Below are positions 1 to 8,755 of a DNA stretch of 45,949 nt, one piece after another (position 1 is the stretch's first letter; every line of letters begins with the position of its first letter). Source of the DNA: Lachnospiraceae bacterium (GTDB taxonomy: Bacteria > Bacillota > Clostridia > Lachnospirales > Lachnospiraceae); contig JAGAMG010000013.1 in the NCBI GenBank assembly GCA_017624835.1, forward strand, positions 1 through 45,949. The letters run 5' to 3'. Made by a program: the position numbers and the translations under genes. The notes under the pieces were generated by a model. The model saw nothing but the letters and a program-made list of their open reading frames with translations. It was not told the origin of the DNA and searched no databases.

Positions 1-240
1 GGAAGGTGGGGGAGTGGCGTGGTGGTTTGGGAATGCGTTTTGTTGCTAACGTGTTTTTTCTTATCTGTGGAATCGAAAAAGGCAGGGGAAATCGCACATG
101 GAAGTGCGATTTAGGAATCACGGTGCACGGATGCACCTTGATTCCGACCCGGAAGCAGCCGAACAAGTTCACTCCACAGATTAGAAAATACCGTTAGAAA
201 CATCCGCATCCCAAACCACCATGCCGCTCCACCGACTTCC
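1..240 (+). ncRNA. Large structured RNA candidate, truncated by window edge
   Basis: Bases 1-71 (G-rich) pair with 173-240 (C-rich) in a long imperfect helix. Several differences between the arms are wobble-compatible (U-G or G-U) only if the plus strand is the RNA. The enclosed segment holds two hairpins: ATCGCAC/GTGCGAT at 91-97/104-110, and GGAATCA/TGATTCC at 114-120/139-145 continued by GGTGCA/TGCACC at 122-127/132-137. The C-rich arm runs on past 240, so the matching 5' arm probably begins left of the window. A plus-strand transcript would end at the terminator at 289-335. No credible protein is encoded. The size and nested helices would suit one of the large clostridial ncRNAs (the raiA motif is one candidate), but I cannot confirm an identity. 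A MITE-like inverted repeat is the main alternative. Confidence 0.5.
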
Positions 241-282
241 CCACCGCACTTTCCCCAGCCCCAAATCCCCTCACACAACCTC

Positions 283-335
283 AAAAAAGGCGGCGCCAAA
301 AGGATACACACCCTCCTGGCACCGCCACTTTTTTA
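283..335. terminator. Bidirectional intrinsic terminator between leuA and the left-edge RNA
   Basis: Ten-base-pair stem (289-298 with 317-326, one G-U pair) with a run of A at 283-288 and a run of T from 329. It can therefore stop leftward transcription from leuA and rightward transcription from the structured RNA. Confidence 0.85.
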
Positions 336-2012
336 TTTCACACCCAGCCCAAGTCTGTTAATCGCTGAGAATATCGCTCTTACAGAAGCTCTGGTAATAT
401 TGGAGCTTACGCCCACACCATAGGTAACGCGACCGGTGTTGCTGTCCAGCAGATGGATATATGCTGCCGCCTGGGAGTTTGCACCACTCTGCAGCGCATG
501 CTCTTCATAATCCAATACCTTGATGGAGATTCCAAGCTCATGGGACAAACCTCTCTGTACTGCATCGATAGGACCATTACCCACTGCTTCGAAAAACTTT
601 TCCAACCCGCGATCTGTATATACAACGGTTACTCTGGTATCGAACTGAGTCTTTACGGAACCGCTCAAATCATCCACACGCAGCTTGCGGAAATGAATAG
701 GTTCTTTCTGCTCCAGATACTCCTTGCTGAAGCTTTCCATAATCTGTTCAGGAGAAACCTCACCCTGCTTCTCAGAAAGCTTCTGAATGACATTTGCAAA
801 TTCCTTGTGCATTGCCTTAGGCAGCTTGAAACCAAAATAGGTATCCATAACGAAGGCAACACCGCCCTTACCGGACTGGGAATTGATACGTACAATGGGT
901 TCGTATTCCCTTCCGATATCCGCAGGGTCAATAGGCAAATAGGGCACCTGCCAGATTTCACTCTGACGCTCCTTCAACGCCTTGACGCCCTTGTTAATAG
1001 CATCCTGATGGGAACCGGAGAAGGCAGTAAATACCAGCTTCCCTGCATAGGGATGACGGGGATGAATGGGGAGCTTACAGCAGCGTTCATAAATCTCAAT
1101 AATTTCATTGATATGCTCAATATTCAATTCAGGATTAATTCCCTGAGAGAACATATTGTACGCAACATTCAAAATATCCACATTACCGGTACGTTCACCA
1201 TTTCCAAACAAAGTACCTTCCACACGGTCTGCACCTGCCAGCATAGCCAGCTCTGCACTTGCCACGCCGGTACCCCGGTCATTATGAGGATGAACACTGA
1301 CAATCACGCTTTCACGCCTATCCAAATGCTTAATCATCCACTCAATCTGATCTGCATACACATTGGGTGTATTCATTTCTACGGTTGAAGGCAAATTGAT
1401 AATCATGGGGCTCTCAGGAGTGGGCTCCCATGTATTAATTACCGCATTACAGATATCCCTTGCAAAATCAAGTTCCGTACCGGTAAAGCTCTCCGGAGAA
1501 TATTCTAAAATAATCTTTCCGGGAAAAGTCTTCGCACGTTCCTTTACCATCAAGGTTCCCTTTACTGCGATATCAGTAATATGTTCCCTATCCATGTTAA
1601 ATACAACATCCCTCTGCAAGGTAGAGGTGGAATTGTAAATATGTACCACTGCCTGTTTGCAGCCTTCAATTGCCTCAAAAGTACGGTCTATTAACTCTTC
1701 GCGGCACTGGGTTAATACCTGTACCACCACATCGTCCGGAATCAATTTACGATCTACTAATTGGCGCAGAAAATCATATTCAATCTGGCTGGCTGCCGGA
1801 AATCCTATTTCAATTTCCTTAAAACCTAACTGAATCAAAAACTGAAACATCTCAATCTTTTCTTCCACTACCATGGGGTCAATCAATGCCTGATTACCGT
1901 CACGTAAATCCACACTACACCAAATAGGCGCCTTGGTAATCTCTTTATTAGGCCATTCTCTTTCCGGGTAATCAACCACCGGATTCTTACGATATCTCGT
2001 GTAATTCAACAT
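333..2012 (-). CDS. leuA: 2-isopropylmalate synthase
   Basis: Condenses acetyl-CoA with 2-oxoisovalerate, the committed step of leucine biosynthesis. The 559-residue protein has the HMGL-like TIM barrel signature DLRDGNQAL (residues 35-43), the metal-site motif HPHNDRGTG (241-249) and FGNGERTGNVDI (about 269-280). A C-terminal part from about 440 matches the LeuA dimerisation/regulatory domain that binds leucine. Length and the N-terminal extension before the barrel fit the long-form IPMS also found in actinobacteria. The start ATG has a strong SD (AGGGAGGAAG). It lies 55 bp downstream of the HPr gene with a hairpin between them. No leucine T-box or other leu genes are visible nearby, so control of this gene is not evident from the sequence. 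Confidence 0.95.
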   Translation of the reverse strand: MLNYTRYRKNPVVDYPEREWPNKEITKAPIWCSVDLRDGNQALIDPMVVEEKIEMFQFLIQLGFKEIEIGFPAASQIEYDFLRQLVDRKLIPDDVVVQVLTQCREELIDRTFEAIEGCKQAVVHIYNSTSTLQRDVVFNMDREHITDIAVKGTLMVKERAKTFPGKIILEYSPESFTGTELDFARDICNAVINTWEPTPESPMIINLPSTVEMNTPNVYADQIEWMIKHLDRRESVIVSVHPHNDRGTGVASAELAMLAGADRVEGTLFGNGERTGNVDILNVAYNMFSQGINPELNIEHINEIIEIYERCCKLPIHPRHPYAGKLVFTAFSGSHQDAINKGVKALKERQSEIWQVPYLPIDPADIGREYEPIVRINSQSGKGGVAFVMDTYFGFKLPKAMHKEFANVIQKLSEKQGEVSPEQIMESFSKEYLEQKEPIHFRKLRVDDLSGSVKTQFDTRVTVVYTDRGLEKFFEAVGNGPIDAVQRGLSHELGISIKVLDYEEHALQSGANSQAAAYIHLLDSNTGRVTYGVGVSSNITRASVRAIFSAINRLGLGVK

Positions 2013-2038
2013 CTATACTTCCTCCCTATATTGAAATA

Positions 2039-2064
2039 ACAGCCCACCCCACAGGGTGAGCTGT
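2039..2064 (-). terminator. Hairpin between HPr gene and leuA
   Basis: Arms at 2039-2049 and 2054-2064 give an 11-bp stem with one wobble or mismatch. Only a weak T-rich tail follows on the minus strand, so it may be a partial terminator or an mRNA-stability hairpin that sets the leuA level relative to HPr. Confidence 0.45.
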
Positions 2065-2067
2065 CTA

Positions 2068-2331
2068 TTATTCACCAAGTCCGCTTTCTACTGCCTCAAC
2101 CAAAGTTTTTAATGCATCCTCTTCATCTTCACCTTCGCATACAAATTCGATCTCATCACCGCATTTTACGCATGCGCCCAACACACTCAGAACGCTCTTT
2201 GCATTAGCTGTACTGTCGCGAAATGTAAATGTAATCAGCGATTTAAACTGCATCGCTTCCTTACACAGAATTCCTGCCGGTCTCAGATGCAGGCCAGTAG
2301 GATTCTTTATAACTACTTTCTGACTTACCAT
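2068..2331 (-). CDS. ptsH: Phosphocarrier protein HPr
   Basis: An 87-residue HPr-fold protein. His15 lies in NPTGLHLRPAG and is the residue phosphorylated by enzyme I of the PTS. Ser46 lies in NAKSVLS, at the position phosphorylated by HPr kinase in Firmicutes for CcpA-dependent catabolite control. Both key residues being present argues for HPr rather than Crh, which lacks the histidine. I chose the ATG at 2331, which has GGAGGG 8 bases upstream, over an in-frame TTG at 2346. The position next to leuA and glmM rather than ptsI is unusual, although stand-alone ptsH genes occur in Clostridia. A promoter lies at 2391-2419, so this gene probably starts its own transcript. Confidence 0.88.
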   Translation of the reverse strand: MVSQKVVIKNPTGLHLRPAGILCKEAMQFKSLITFTFRDSTANAKSVLSVLGACVKCGDEIEFVCEGEDEEDALKTLVEAVESGLGE

Positions 2332-2390
2332 AAGCCTACCCTCCAATTTTAATGCTCCCCATTACTAGTTCAGCATCTTCCTTCTATTTC

Positions 2391-2419
2391 ACTATAGCAT
2401 GAATGGACAGGAATCACAA
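2391..2419 (-). promoter_or_regulatory. SigA-type promoter for ptsH (leuA)
   Basis: Reading leftwards: TTGTGA (2419-2414), 17 bp, TATAGT (2396-2391). It sits between glmM and the HPr gene. Confidence 0.55.
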
Positions 2420-2426
2420 GCAAATT

Positions 2427-3776
2427 TTAAAACATGATGTCCTGAATCAGACCGGCTAATTTATTAGCCTCCTCCTGAATTACCTGTAAATCCTTACCTT
2501 CAATCATAACACGCACCAATGGCTCCGTACCGGATGGACGAATTAGCACTCTTCCTTCTCCGGCAAATTTTTCTTCCAGCTTTTTGATGGCATCTGCAAT
2601 CTCAGGATACTCCATATATTTATCTTTTTTATGGTTAGCAACCTTGGCATTAACAAGCGCCTGAGGAAGCACCTCCATAATTGTTGCCAGCTCGGAAAGC
2701 TTCTTTCCGGTATCCACCATTACCTGAAGCAAGTGAAGTGCACTGAGCAAACCATCCCCTGTAGTATTCTCATCCAGGAAAATGATATGTCCGGACTGTT
2801 CGCCACCTAAACTGTAACCACATTCCTTCATGCGTTCCAATACATATCTGTCACCAACCTTGGTCTGTTCAATGGAAATACCATTCTTTTGTCCCATCAG
2901 GAAGAAACCAAGATTACTCATAACCGTTGCAACAATGGTATCTTTTTTCAGCTTACCCTGACTCTTCATATGATTGCCAACGATAGCCATAATCTGGTCA
3001 CCATCCACCACATTACCATTTTCATCCACTGCCAAAAGTCTGTCTGCATCACCGTCAAATGCCAGACCCACCTGTGCCTTTTCGTATACCACTCTTGCCT
3101 GTAATTCTTCCATATGAGTAGAACCACAATTAGCATTAATATTGGTTCCGTCAGGATTATTATGAATGGCAACAATTTCACCACCCAGCTCCTTCAATGC
3201 TTCCACAGAAGTGTAGAAGGAAGCACCTTCTGCACAGTCCACCACGATTTTCATACCGGTTAAATCCACATTAACAGACTGAATGGCATGATTAATGTAT
3301 TCCTCTCTTGCATCGGTACGATACTTTACTTTTCCAACACCGGGACCAATGGGGAATTTTATACCCGGCATACCATTTTTAATCAATGCATCAATTTCAT
3401 CTTCCATTTCATCAGGAAGCTTATAACCGTTTCCGTCAAAGAATTTAATACCGTTAAATTCTACCGGATTGTGGGAAGCAGAAATCACAACACCTGCATC
3501 CACCTTATATTTCTTGGTCAGATATGCCACTGCCGGAGTGGGGAGTACACCCACATAAACACAGTTTGCACCCACTGAACAAGCACCTGCCATCAGCGCA
3601 TTTGCAAGCATGTCACCGGAAATACGGGTATCGCAGCCCACCATAATTGTGGGTTTGTGCTCCTTCTCCTTGGTAAGCACATATGCTCCCGCCTGTCCAA
3701 GCTGCATCGCCAACAATGGAGTCAATTCCTCATTTGCCACACCTCTTACACCATCTGTTCCAAATAATCTAGCCAT
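2427..3776 (-). CDS. glmM: Phosphoglucosamine mutase
   Basis: Converts glucosamine-6-phosphate to glucosamine-1-phosphate for UDP-GlcNAc and peptidoglycan synthesis. The 449-residue protein has the family's N-terminus (MARLFGTDGVRG), the phosphoserine loop SASHNPVEFNG with Ser101, the metal loop DGDADR at 241-246, and the C-terminal phosphate-binding loop RPSGTEPLVRVM. I chose the ATG at 3776 because AAGGAAGGG precedes it and it gives the canonical N-terminus. An upstream in-frame codon at 3821 would add 15 poorly conserved residues. It is the third gene of cdaA-cdaR-glmM. In Bacillus, Listeria and Lactococcus GlmM binds CdaA and inhibits c-di-AMP synthesis, so the order is likely functional as well as historical. 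Confidence 0.96.
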   Translation of the reverse strand: MARLFGTDGVRGVANEELTPLLAMQLGQAGAYVLTKEKEHKPTIMVGCDTRISGDMLANALMAGACSVGANCVYVGVLPTPAVAYLTKKYKVDAGVVISASHNPVEFNGIKFFDGNGYKLPDEMEDEIDALIKNGMPGIKFPIGPGVGKVKYRTDAREEYINHAIQSVNVDLTGMKIVVDCAEGASFYTSVEALKELGGEIVAIHNNPDGTNINANCGSTHMEELQARVVYEKAQVGLAFDGDADRLLAVDENGNVVDGDQIMAIVGNHMKSQGKLKKDTIVATVMSNLGFFLMGQKNGISIEQTKVGDRYVLERMKECGYSLGGEQSGHIIFLDENTTGDGLLSALHLLQVMVDTGKKLSELATIMEVLPQALVNAKVANHKKDKYMEYPEIADAIKKLEEKFAGEGRVLIRPSGTEPLVRVMIEGKDLQVIQEEANKLAGLIQDIMF

Positions 3777-3810
3777 TTTCTTTCCCTTCCTTATTAGGTT
3801 ATAGATTTTC

Positions 3811-5088
3811 TTATTCTTCATCCTCAGGAATCACAAATCTTACACTTGCACTTAATTCTTCATCAACCCTGATATTTTCTGTAAGATTGAAACTTACAGG
3901 AACAATATACTCTCCCTGTACCATTTCTTCCATACCCTGCTGTGCCATATAAGCAGCCACATCCACAGAACCGGTAATGGTTTCCTGTTGAACAGAATTA
4001 ATATATTCCCACAATCCATATATTGTCAAGTTGTAATTTTCCACATTTCCAATCCATTCCACCTCATACTCCTGAGGAATACCGGTAAATGTAATATTCT
4101 CTATTGGTACTTCCAAATCTCTGGATACAATGGGCTCCACATACACTGTTGCAGTTACTTTTCCATTAAAAGATTTATCTGCAAATTTTACAGAATCCGG
4201 CAGATACTCTTTCAAATTGATTATCTCCTGTACGTTGCCTTCCGCACCGGAAATATCCATTCTCTCTTCCGGTATGGTAATGACACTGATGTTATCAAGC
4301 ACAGATGGCTTAGCAGCCAACATTACCTCTGTAATACTGCTCTCCACCAATCCGGTGGGCATATACCCCTCCGCAACTTCTCCACTATACTTTACCTCTA
4401 TGGGAACTGACTTGGTGGCAAGCACATCCACCGTCATATAAGCAGAGTTTACATTTTTATTAATCTGATCATGCGTAACCCGCTTCCCTTCCGTATCAAA
4501 AAGCTGAATATCTACATTGGCAGACAGCCCGGTTGTTGCACCGGTAACTCCCATTTCCACAGCCGCATAATCTACATTTGCCACAGCGGACTTAGGACCA
4601 CTAATTTCAATATTGGTCTGGTCAAGGGATGTATTATAAATCATATAGCCCTCTGCCACTTCTCCAACTGTATTACTTATCAATTTTATCCACTTACTAA
4701 CCTTCTCTTCCACATTCAGGCGCACTACCTCCTGATTGCTTTCAATTCGCTCTACCGTGGCATTTTCCACATCATAATTTATGACAATGGTATTGATTTC
4801 CGTAAGCTTACTGACATCGGCTTCTGCCACGATATCCGTCTCACGAATCTGGCTGATAACACTTCGGGGTGCATATATCTTCACCCTTGCCTTATCAGTC
4901 CCCTCCAAGACCTCATAAACCTTTCCTGTTTCCTCTAGCAATTCTGTATTTACAAGTCGCACCTGTACATTATTAAAGCTTACCGAATCTGTAGGGTCAT
5001 TTATCTGTACCACAAGATACCACAATACAAAGGCAAGCGCCAAGGATATGAGCTTTAATCCAAGATTGTGCGTTAATTTCTTTTTCAT
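3811..5088 (-). CDS. cdaR: CdaR (YbbR-domain) regulator of diadenylate cyclase
   Basis: A 425-residue single-pass membrane protein. It has a short basic N-terminus, one TM segment (about residues 12-32, with ALAFVLWYLVVQ), then an extracytoplasmic region of four or so YbbR repeats. Repeats are visible as recurring blocks such as GEVAEGYM, which occurs twice. CdaR proteins bind CdaA in the membrane and tune c-di-AMP synthesis. The start is the ATG at 5088, which overlaps the cdaA stop (ATGA), indicating translational coupling. An in-frame ATG at 5115 lies deeper inside cdaA and is less likely. The length is typical. Confidence 0.9.
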   Translation of the reverse strand: MKKKLTHNLGLKLISLALAFVLWYLVVQINDPTDSVSFNNVQVRLVNTELLEETGKVYEVLEGTDKARVKIYAPRSVISQIRETDIVAEADVSKLTEINTIVINYDVENATVERIESNQEVVRLNVEEKVSKWIKLISNTVGEVAEGYMIYNTSLDQTNIEISGPKSAVANVDYAAVEMGVTGATTGLSANVDIQLFDTEGKRVTHDQINKNVNSAYMTVDVLATKSVPIEVKYSGEVAEGYMPTGLVESSITEVMLAAKPSVLDNISVITIPEERMDISGAEGNVQEIINLKEYLPDSVKFADKSFNGKVTATVYVEPIVSRDLEVPIENITFTGIPQEYEVEWIGNVENYNLTIYGLWEYINSVQQETITGSVDVAAYMAQQGMEEMVQGEYIVPVSFNLTENIRVDEELSASVRFVIPEDEE

Positions 5089-5960
5089 TTTTTCGCCCGG
5101 CTCCTTCCCTTCCATATCCGTCTGCTTTTAGGCTCCTCACCGGTCTTATTCAGAATCCTATGCATCTGACTGCGAAGTCCTTCTGCATTCAAATTTCTGG
5201 TTAGTTTTCCTTCATAAGCCACACTGATATTACCGGTTTCCTCTGAAACAATAATTGTCAAAGAATCCGATGCCTCTGAAATGCCTACGCCGGCACGATG
5301 TCTGGTTCCTAATTCCTTACTAAGTCCCAGATTATCGGAAAGGGGCAGATAGCAGGTAGCAGATACCACTCGATTGCCACGTATCAGCACCGCACCGTCA
5401 TGCAATGGTGTATTATGCTCAAAAATATTAATCAATAACTGGCTACTGACAATACCATCCACATCAATACCCGTTCTTTCATATTCCTTTAAGGAAACCT
5501 TTTGCTCAATTACAATCAACGCACCGGTTTTAACCTTTCCCATTTCCACGCATGCCTTGGTTATCTCGTTAATTGTCTTTTCCGAAAAAGCACTCTCATT
5601 TTTTTTGTTTGTATCAAAAGGTAATACAGTAGACAATAGACTTTTCTTTCCTAATTGTTCCAATGCATTTCTAAGCTCCGGCTGTAATACCACAATCAGT
5701 GCCATCACTGCAAAGCTCAAAACATTTTGAGCCATCCACAAAATAGTCGTCATTTCGCAAAAATCTGCCAACAACAGAAAAGCGCAGATAACAATCATAC
5801 CCTTGAGCAAGGACCATGCCCGGGTAGTTTTCATCCACACTAAAATATAGTACAGCAAAAGGGCGATTATCAGTATTTCCACCAAATCGCCCATATCCAT
5901 CTTTGTAAAATAAGTACCTGAGTTTTTTAAGGAATCAATTACTTTGTCAATCCACTGCAT
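5085..5960 (-). CDS. cdaA: Membrane diadenylate cyclase CdaA
   Basis: Makes c-di-AMP from two ATP. The 291-residue protein has three N-terminal TM segments (roughly 27-43, 51-67, 76-92) and a cytoplasmic DAC domain with the two diagnostic motifs DGA (188-190) and GTRHRA (218-223). A short basic tail ends the protein. It overlaps cdaR by 4 bases and is followed by glmM, the standard Firmicute arrangement. c-di-AMP controls potassium and osmolyte transport and cell-wall homeostasis. The gene is probably co-transcribed with the upstream membrane proteins and perhaps with recD2-comFC-yvyF. Confidence 0.95.
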   Translation of the reverse strand: MQWIDKVIDSLKNSGTYFTKMDMGDLVEILIIALLLYYILVWMKTTRAWSLLKGMIVICAFLLLADFCEMTTILWMAQNVLSFAVMALIVVLQPELRNALEQLGKKSLLSTVLPFDTNKKNESAFSEKTINEITKACVEMGKVKTGALIVIEQKVSLKEYERTGIDVDGIVSSQLLINIFEHNTPLHDGAVLIRGNRVVSATCYLPLSDNLGLSKELGTRHRAGVGISEASDSLTIIVSEETGNISVAYEGKLTRNLNAEGLRSQMHRILNKTGEEPKSRRIWKGRSRAKK

Positions 5961-5987
5961 TCTGCATCATTCCTACTCTCTTAAAAC

Positions 5988-7091
5988 TTAAAAAATTTCT
6001 TCGTAATCGTCCTGTACATCATCCGTCATTTGTTCGCTACTGATGGTCATGCTTCTTCCGCCATTTAAATGCTCCCGACCTTTATTGTAGCCTCTTGGCT
6101 CCTGATAATTGCGGCTCCTTCCGGTTCTTTCCGTAGTTACACTTCTACCATAGTAATCTCCTCTGGTCTGTGTATTGATTCTTTTTACTGTTTTGGTTTG
6201 GGCAGCCACTGTCATTTTGGGCACAGCCTTAACGTAGTAATAGTATTCGTCATCCTCAAATTGCACCTTCTCCGTTCTGCTGTAATCCACACAAAACCGG
6301 AAAAACTCTATCACCTTTGCAACTGCAATGGCAACCACGGAGCCAACAACGGCATTGAGAATGGACACATTCGTGTCATAAATCAAATCTCCTACCAGCA
6401 TAACGATTAAATTTATCATAGCTCCTGCCACAATAGCAATGGTCCAGGAATAGTCTATGGACATTCTCCGTATCAAATACACCACTATCACAGTAATAGC
6501 AAAGGATGCAATCACTACCAGCATGGACTTGTTATCCAGCAAACCATCCACAATCATTCGTATCTTTGCAATTGCTTCCTCTTCACCCATAGTACTGATA
6601 GCCGTCGCATTACCGGTAATTGTTACTAATAAATAGTATACAATCACTCCGCAGGACACCGTAATTGCAGATACAGGAGTCCCCAACAGCCCCATTGCCA
6701 CAGGTACTACATAGGGAATCTGCATCACACAAAGCAGGGGCGTAATCACCACCGCCAGAGAATCCTTTGGACTAAAACGTAAAAACAGCAAAAACAGCAG
6801 TAAATAAACCACCAAGCCCACCAATGCAACTTCTATTGATAAGGAATACATATGCAACAGAGTAAAAACTGCTGCAAACAATACAATTGCTCCTTTCGGT
6901 AAAAAGGAACACATCAGTGCTACTATCAGCACAATCGCCAGGTTATCCAACTTAGTCATATAACCCATATGACTATTGATAAGACCCAACGTTAACAAAG
7001 CCACCAAAAATTTTACCACAGGTAAAATAAACACTTCATTATGACTGTATATTGATTTTAATTTGTCTCTAAATTCCAGTAAACCGGTCAT
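5988..7091 (-). CDS. Polytopic membrane protein of unknown function with charged C-terminal tail
   Basis: A 367-residue protein I cannot assign to a named family. The first 270 residues carry about nine hydrophobic segments. The last 100 are cytoplasmic-looking and polar, with a tyrosine cluster (DDEYYYYVKAVPK) followed by an Arg/Gly/Ser-rich stretch and an acidic end (DDVQDDYEEIF). The start is the ATG at 7091, which has GGAGG just 5 bases upstream. The ATG at 7103 lacks an SD. It lies 27 bp ahead of cdaA and close behind another small membrane protein, so a role in c-di-AMP or envelope biology is a fair guess by position only. Confidence 0.75.
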   Translation of the reverse strand: MTGLLEFRDKLKSIYSHNEVFILPVVKFLVALLTLGLINSHMGYMTKLDNLAIVLIVALMCSFLPKGAIVLFAAVFTLLHMYSLSIEVALVGLVVYLLLFLLFLRFSPKDSLAVVITPLLCVMQIPYVVPVAMGLLGTPVSAITVSCGVIVYYLLVTITGNATAISTMGEEEAIAKIRMIVDGLLDNKSMLVVIASFAITVIVVYLIRRMSIDYSWTIAIVAGAMINLIVMLVGDLIYDTNVSILNAVVGSVVAIAVAKVIEFFRFCVDYSRTEKVQFEDDEYYYYVKAVPKMTVAAQTKTVKRINTQTRGDYYGRSVTTERTGRSRNYQEPRGYNKGREHLNGGRSMTISSEQMTDDVQDDYEEIF

Positions 7092-7117
7092 TTTTTCCTC
7101 CATGGCATTACTTTTGG

Positions 7118-7507
7118 CTATTGTTCCTGATATAAAGAATATAACTTCTTTAAATTATTATAATAGCACTTCAAACTTTTTTTTGCTTTTGCATAGCGCC
7201 AAGAATAGACCACATAGGACAACAGTCCATATGCAACCACCGCGATGCCATAATATTTCAACACCTGCACTGCAAAAGCTATCAAATCCATTTTATACAA
7301 ATCCTGCATAAACACTTCAAAATCATAGAAGATATAAAGAGCAAAACATACGGCATAGCATATAGTAACACTCAGAACGGACTTCAATACCTGAATGCCA
7401 ATATAATCACTGCGAAAGAACTTGCCGATTGCCATGTTCTTTTTTCCTTCATTTCCTTCATACGATGCCATCTTAGTCATCAGTATGACACGTTCTTCAT
7501 TTAACAT
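7118..7507 (-). CDS. Small two-TM membrane protein, unknown
   Basis: A 129-residue protein with a hydrophilic N-terminus, two TM segments (about 41-62 and 81-104) and a basic, tyrosine-rich C-terminal tail. The start ATG is preceded by AGGAGA at good spacing. It is packed between yvyF (10 bp) and the polytopic protein (about 26 bp), so it is almost certainly part of the same transcript. I recognise no family. Confidence 0.7.
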   Translation of the reverse strand: MLNEERVILMTKMASYEGNEGKKNMAIGKFFRSDYIGIQVLKSVLSVTICYAVCFALYIFYDFEVFMQDLYKMDLIAFAVQVLKYYGIAVVAYGLLSYVVYSWRYAKAKKSLKCYYNNLKKLYSLYQEQ

Positions 7508-7517
7508 TACAATTCTC

Positions 7518-7925
7518 CTAAGTCAAAAATCTCATACGTGGATTTTCTTTATCTTTTTTCACCGGCTTAGGAGGCTCCGGAGCATTCTCTCTCAATACAT
7601 TTTTCAAGCCTGCCGCCGTATTATTCTTACAGGTCTCGCAGAATCTTCCGCAACGAATGGATGCACCACAGCCTTCACAGGTCAGATAGATAGGTGAATT
7701 TTCTGTAAGCTCCAGACGCTCTTCTCTCAGCCATTGGCGAATTTGGCTGGGCTCCACGTCACAAGCATCAGAAACCTCAGGAATACTTACTCCGGGATTC
7801 TTACGAATATACTCCTTTACCTCCTGAAACTTTGCTTCCAATTCTTCACGACAACGCTGACAGATATGAGGACCTGCCAGATAATTAAATATACGACCGC
7901 AATTTCTACAGTTTCTTACATTCAT
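7518..7925 (-). CDS. yvyF: YvyF-like flagellar-operon zinc-ribbon protein
   Basis: A 135-residue protein with two cysteine clusters: C6/C9/C22/C25, and C83/C86/C92/C96/C99. Between them (about 45-71) lies a helix-turn-helix-like segment (SIPEVSDACDVEPSQIRQWL). This matches the YvyF / 'flagellar operon protein' family. In Bacillus subtilis yvyF follows comFC and precedes flgM; here it also follows comFC directly, which supports the call. The molecular function is not settled, and a regulatory role in flagellar gene expression is inferred. FlgM and the filament genes are not downstream; the neighbours are envelope genes instead. Confidence 0.8.
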   Translation of the reverse strand: MNVRNCRNCGRIFNYLAGPHICQRCREELEAKFQEVKEYIRKNPGVSIPEVSDACDVEPSQIRQWLREERLELTENSPIYLTCEGCGASIRCGRFCETCKNNTAAGLKNVLRENAPEPPKPVKKDKENPRMRFLT

Positions 7926-7985
7926 AGTAAACCATACCTTTCTGCGTTATTTTCGCTCTATGTAATAATCAACAGGTAACAGCGG

Positions 7986-8681
7986 TTATAATCCTTTCCC
8001 ACAAGCCAATGCTATGAAATAAATCTTTTTTACACCATGCTGTCGCAACACGTCAGCCACCTCATCCATTGTACTTCCTGTGGTATAGATATCATCCACA
8101 ATTATAACCGTATCTAATTTTACATCATTTTGCGCTATATTGAAAGCCTTTTTCAAATTATTTTCCCTTTCTGCCGCATTTTGATGTTTCAATGGTCTGG
8201 TATTTTTTACTCGTTTTATCAAATTAGCATAAACCGAAATGTCTAAATAGCGTCCCATGGACTCTGCCAAAAGCTGTGCCTGATTATATCCTCTGTGACG
8301 CATTCTTTTCGCATGCAAAGGCACAGGTATCAGCCCATCCGGATTGCATTGCCTAATAAAGTTTCCCAAAAACCGTGCTATTTCTTCTCCAAAAAAATCC
8401 GCATATTCCTGTCGTTTTCCATATTTAAAACGATAAATGGCAGGGGCTGCACTTTCATATTCATATAATGCTCTTCCCCTTAAATACTTATGCTTTTTTC
8501 TTTGACAATCCTGACATAAATATCCATCCGTGTATAATTTCTTACCGCACTGCATGCACCAAGGCGGCGTTAATAATTTTAGCTTCTCCCTGCAGGGAAC
8601 ACATATCTTTGCCCCATAAGGTCTTACAATATCATCACATACAGGGCATCTTAACGGAAACAATAATTGCAAAATATTCAT
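7986..8681 (-). CDS. comFC: ComF family phosphoribosyltransferase-like protein
   Basis: A 231-residue protein with an N-terminal double zinc ribbon (C12/C15/C27/C30 and C42/C45/C56/C59) and a C-terminal type I PRTase domain with the PRPP loop VIIVDDIYTTGSTM (192-205). ComFC is needed for uptake or processing of transforming DNA, together with ComFA and DprA. The start ATG has AAAGGA upstream. It lies between recD2 and yvyF; ComFA is absent here, so competence function cannot be inferred from this locus alone. Confidence 0.9.
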   Translation of the reverse strand: MNILQLLFPLRCPVCDDIVRPYGAKICVPCREKLKLLTPPWCMQCGKKLYTDGYLCQDCQRKKHKYLRGRALYEYESAAPAIYRFKYGKRQEYADFFGEEIARFLGNFIRQCNPDGLIPVPLHAKRMRHRGYNQAQLLAESMGRYLDISVYANLIKRVKNTRPLKHQNAAERENNLKKAFNIAQNDVKLDTVIIVDDIYTTGSTMDEVADVLRQHGVKKIYFIALACGKGL

Positions 8682-8755
8682 ATTTTTGTCCTTTCAGACC
8701 TTCTCCTGCCGTCTTTCCCCTTAGCAGCCTTCTTCTACCTACTTTCATTTACTTA

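Noticed and set aside
111-311. Short open frames in both directions at the left edge
   Set aside because: They run through the paired arms of the structured RNA and the terminator; composition (Gly/Trp-rich) reflects the G-rich helix.
453-1388. A 311-codon plus-strand open frame
   Set aside because: It is antisense to leuA, has Cys/His/Ile-rich composition typical of shadow frames, and no SD.
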